A DNA stretch of 7,682 nt from Candidatus Binatota bacterium. GTDB lineage: Bacteria > Desulfobacterota > Binatia > Bin18. The position numbers and the translations under genes are program-made. This document shows positions 5,862 to 7,682 of the stretch, piece after piece (the first letter of the stretch is position 1; each line of letters starts with the position of its first letter). Where the stretch lies: positions 1-7,682 of the forward strand of contig WTHE01000159.1 in NCBI GenBank assembly GCA_011523315.1, given 5' to 3'. The notes beneath the pieces were generated by a model, which saw nothing but the letters and a program-made list of their open reading frames with translations, was not told the DNA's origin and made no database searches.

Positions 5862-7484
5862 CTAGCCCTCTGCCAGCCGTCCCTTGAGGGCAAACAGCCC
5901 CTGGGGACGCTGCTGGATGAACAGCACGACGAAAATCAGCACACCAATCTTGCCCAATACGGCGCCGGCGACGGGTTCGAGGAACTTATTGACCAGGCCC
6001 AGGCTCAGCGCCCCGACCACCGTCCCGGCAATATTACCCACCCCGCCCAGGACGACGACCATGAACGAATCGACAATATACAGGCGGCCCAGCTCGGGGC
6101 CGACATTGCCGATCTGCGACAAGGCTACCCCACCCAGGCCGGCAATACCCGAACCCAGGCCAAAGGTCCACATATCGACCCGGGCGACCGAAATGCCCAT
6201 GCACGAGGCGATGGGCCGGTTCTGGGTCACCGCCCGGACCTGGAGACCCAGGCGGGTGCGCTGGAGGATGAGCCACACCGCGCCAACCACCACGGCCACA
6301 AAGCCCAGGATGGCCAGCCGACTGTAGGGCAGGACAACGCCGTACAACACCTCGGTGCCGCCCGACAGCCAGGCCGGGTTGGCGACCTGGACATTCTGGG
6401 CGCCAAACACGACCCGTACGCTCTGAATCAGCACCAGGCTGATGCCCCAGGTGGCCAGCAGGGTTTCCAGCGGGCGGCCGTACAAGAAACGGATGACGCC
6501 GCGCTCCAGGATCATGCCGGCCACCAGACACACGCCAAAGGCGGCCGGCACGGCCACAACCAGATACCAGTCAAACAGGGCCGGAAAGTGCTCCTGGAAT
6601 ATGCCCTGGACCACATAGGTGGCGTAGGCGCCGAGCATCAGCATCTCGCCGTGGGCCATATTGATCACGCCCATCAGGCCGAAGGTAATCCCCAGGCCGA
6701 GGGCGGCCAGCAGCAGGACGCTGCCCAGGCTGAAGCCGTAGAACAGGTTGCCGAAGCCGCTAATCAGAAGCTGGCGGCGCTCAAAACTGGTCAGGACCGT
6801 CTGCGCGGCCTGGCGGACCGCCGCGTCGGGCTCGACAAACGCGCCGGCCTGGTCGGTCTCCAGCAGGGCTTCGAGCTGGGGTCTGAGCCCCAGATTCCCG
6901 GACTCGCCAATCATCCCAATCGCGGCCAGACGCTCGGCCTGGTCCTGGCTCTGGAGCTGCAACTGGGCCAGGGCAACGGCCAGTACGGTACGCACGGCCG
7001 GCGCCTGCTCGCGCTCCAGGGCGGCCTGCAAGTGACCGGCCATCCCGGCCTGGGGTCGCCTGGCCAGCTCTTCGGCCGCAGCCAGACGCACCTCGGCCTG
7101 CGGAGAGCCCAGCCGCAGCTGGGCGATCACCGGCCGCAGGGCGCGGCGAATGGCGTTATTGATCCGGGGCGTGCGCAGACGCGCGGGGTCGAGGCCGACC
7201 GGCTCGCCGCTCAGCGCTGACCGCAGCTCGTCCTCCTCGACGATGTAGACATTGCCCGCCTCATCGACCCGCAGGCGCCGTTCGCCCAGGGCTTCCAGGG
7301 CCGGCAGGGCGGCCGGGTCGTTGAGCCGGCCCAGCTCGCCGATAGCCTGTCTGATGTGGCTGCGGCTTTTTGCCCCCAGCCCCTTGAGCAGCTCGGCCGT
7401 ATCGGCCGCCTGCCCGGAGCTGACAAAGGGAAGGCTGAGCGTCACCACGACGCTCAGCCGCACGAGAAAAGACCAGACTGTCAT
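5862..7484 (-). CDS. urtB: Urea ABC transporter permease UrtB, long form with N-terminal helical-repeat domain
   Basis: UrtB is the LivH-type permease of the urea importer. The 540-residue protein is longer than LivH (about 300) because it carries an N-terminal extension, a form known from urt operons. Residues 1-26 look like a signal peptide (hydrophobic core, then SSGQA). Residues 27-235 are alpha-helical and rich in Ala, Leu and Arg with HEAT-like repeats (for example NDPAALPALEALGERRL and EVRLAAAEELARRP), probably on the periplasmic side. The membrane domain starts near 243 and includes the LivH motif GLMGVINMAHGEMLMLGAY (269-287), a cytoplasmic ATPase-contact loop RAVTQNRPIASCMGI (417-431), and about eight hydrophobic segments. 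The ATG at 7484 gives a complete signal peptide, although its Shine-Dalgarno sequence is weak. The gene follows urtA by 52 bases and runs almost into urtC. Confidence 0.95.
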   Translation of the reverse strand: MTVWSFLVRLSVVVTLSLPFVSSGQAADTAELLKGLGAKSRSHIRQAIGELGRLNDPAALPALEALGERRLRVDEAGNVYIVEEDELRSALSGEPVGLDPARLRTPRINNAIRRALRPVIAQLRLGSPQAEVRLAAAEELARRPQAGMAGHLQAALEREQAPAVRTVLAVALAQLQLQSQDQAERLAAIGMIGESGNLGLRPQLEALLETDQAGAFVEPDAAVRQAAQTVLTSFERRQLLISGFGNLFYGFSLGSVLLLAALGLGITFGLMGVINMAHGEMLMLGAYATYVVQGIFQEHFPALFDWYLVVAVPAAFGVCLVAGMILERGVIRFLYGRPLETLLATWGISLVLIQSVRVVFGAQNVQVANPAWLSGGTEVLYGVVLPYSRLAILGFVAVVVGAVWLILQRTRLGLQVRAVTQNRPIASCMGISVARVDMWTFGLGSGIAGLGGVALSQIGNVGPELGRLYIVDSFMVVVLGGVGNIAGTVVGALSLGLVNKFLEPVAGAVLGKIGVLIFVVLFIQQRPQGLFALKGRLAEG

Positions 7485-7507
7485 ACGCGTTCCGCTGGCG
7501 GCGAGCC

Positions 7508-7525
7508 GAGCCGCATCAACGGCTC
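7508..7525 (-). repeat. GC-rich hairpin in the urtA-urtB gap
   Basis: GAGCCG at 7508-7513 and CGGCTC at 7520-7525 form a perfect six-base inverted repeat with a six-base loop, in the 52-base gap between the urtA stop and the urtB start. No U-run follows. Hairpins after binding-protein genes often protect the upstream mRNA from 3' decay, so that the binding protein is made in excess over the permeases. That role is inferred here from position only. Confidence 0.5.
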
Positions 7526-7536
7526 AGCCCCCGCGC

Positions 7537-7682
7537 TCAGTGCTTGAACTGCGGTGCGGTGCAGTTGCCACACACCCACGGATAGGTCCAGTCGGCGACC
7601 TTCTCGGCGCTGTCGGGAATGAACGGGCTCCAGGCCTGAGCCCGGATCGGTCCGTCGGTATTCCACACAATATCGAACTGGC
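7537..7682 (-). CDS. urtA: Urea ABC transporter substrate-binding protein UrtA, C-terminal end (partial)
   Basis: Only the last 47 codons and the TGA at 7539-7537 are in the window; the rest lies beyond the right edge. UrtA is the periplasmic receptor that captures urea and delivers it to UrtB/UrtC. The visible residues (QFDIVWNTDGPIRAQAW, SPFIPDS, DWTYPWVCGNCTAPQFKH) match the characteristic UrtA C-terminus, in which an aromatic W-T-Y-P-W stretch is followed by a CGNC cysteine pair. Amino acid-binding relatives do not usually end this way. It is the first visible gene of the run and its promoter is out of view. Confidence 0.92.
   Translation of the reverse strand, partial: QFDIVWNTDGPIRAQAWSPFIPDSAEKVADWTYPWVCGNCTAPQFKH

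Noticed and set aside
5858..5893. TTG at 5893 as urtC start
   Set aside because: It would overlap urtB by 32 bases using a rare start codon. The GTG at 5857, four bases after the urtB stop, has a better-placed purine-rich site.
5760..7220. 486-codon plus-strand open frame opposite urtB/urtC
   Set aside because: It is exactly antisense to well-identified permease genes. Its product is rich in Gln, Ala, Gly, His and Asp with no recognisable domain, as expected from the complement of a GC-rich gene.

Overview
The window comes from a GC-rich bacterium. Sampled lines inside the urea genes are about 65-70% G+C. It holds a urea uptake and urea hydrolysis locus, all on the minus strand and so transcribed from right to left. 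In transcription order the genes are the 3' end of urtA (substrate-binding protein), urtB and urtC (permeases), urtD and urtE (ATPases), ureA (urease gamma) and ureC (urease alpha). Gaps between genes are very short (2 to about 65 bases) and most starts carry a clear Shine-Dalgarno sequence, so this looks like one operon whose promoter lies beyond the right edge. UrtABCDE would bring urea into the cytoplasm and urease would hydrolyse it to ammonia and carbamate/CO2 as a nitrogen source. The long UrtB with a signal peptide and an alpha-helical repeat domain recalls proteobacterial-type urt operons, but I cannot name a species.

Layout: 1-303 is the 5' part of an unrecognised small membrane protein running off the left edge, in DNA of only about 48% G+C. 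Positions 355-762 hold the C-terminal half of an IS5-family transposase, truncated at its 5' end. Positions 763-1060 carry no gene but contain a compact nested inverted-repeat element at 856-912. ureC (1061-2779) and ureA (2789-3091) follow, then a 43-base inverted repeat (3110-3152), then urtE, urtD, urtC, urtB and the end of urtA up to 7682.

The most notable point is what is absent. ureA stops 9 bases before ureC starts, so ureB (urease beta, normally between them) is missing and is not fused to either neighbour. No ureD, ureE, ureF or ureG is present either. UreC nevertheless keeps every nickel ligand and catalytic residue I could check. Either the beta subunit and maturation genes lie elsewhere in the genome, or this urease is reduced or non-functional. 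The truncated IS and the fall in G+C just downstream of ureC suggest that this side of the locus has been rearranged. I see no wholly new gene system. The missing ureB, the urtE-ureA dyad and the nested repeat are the items most worth checking.
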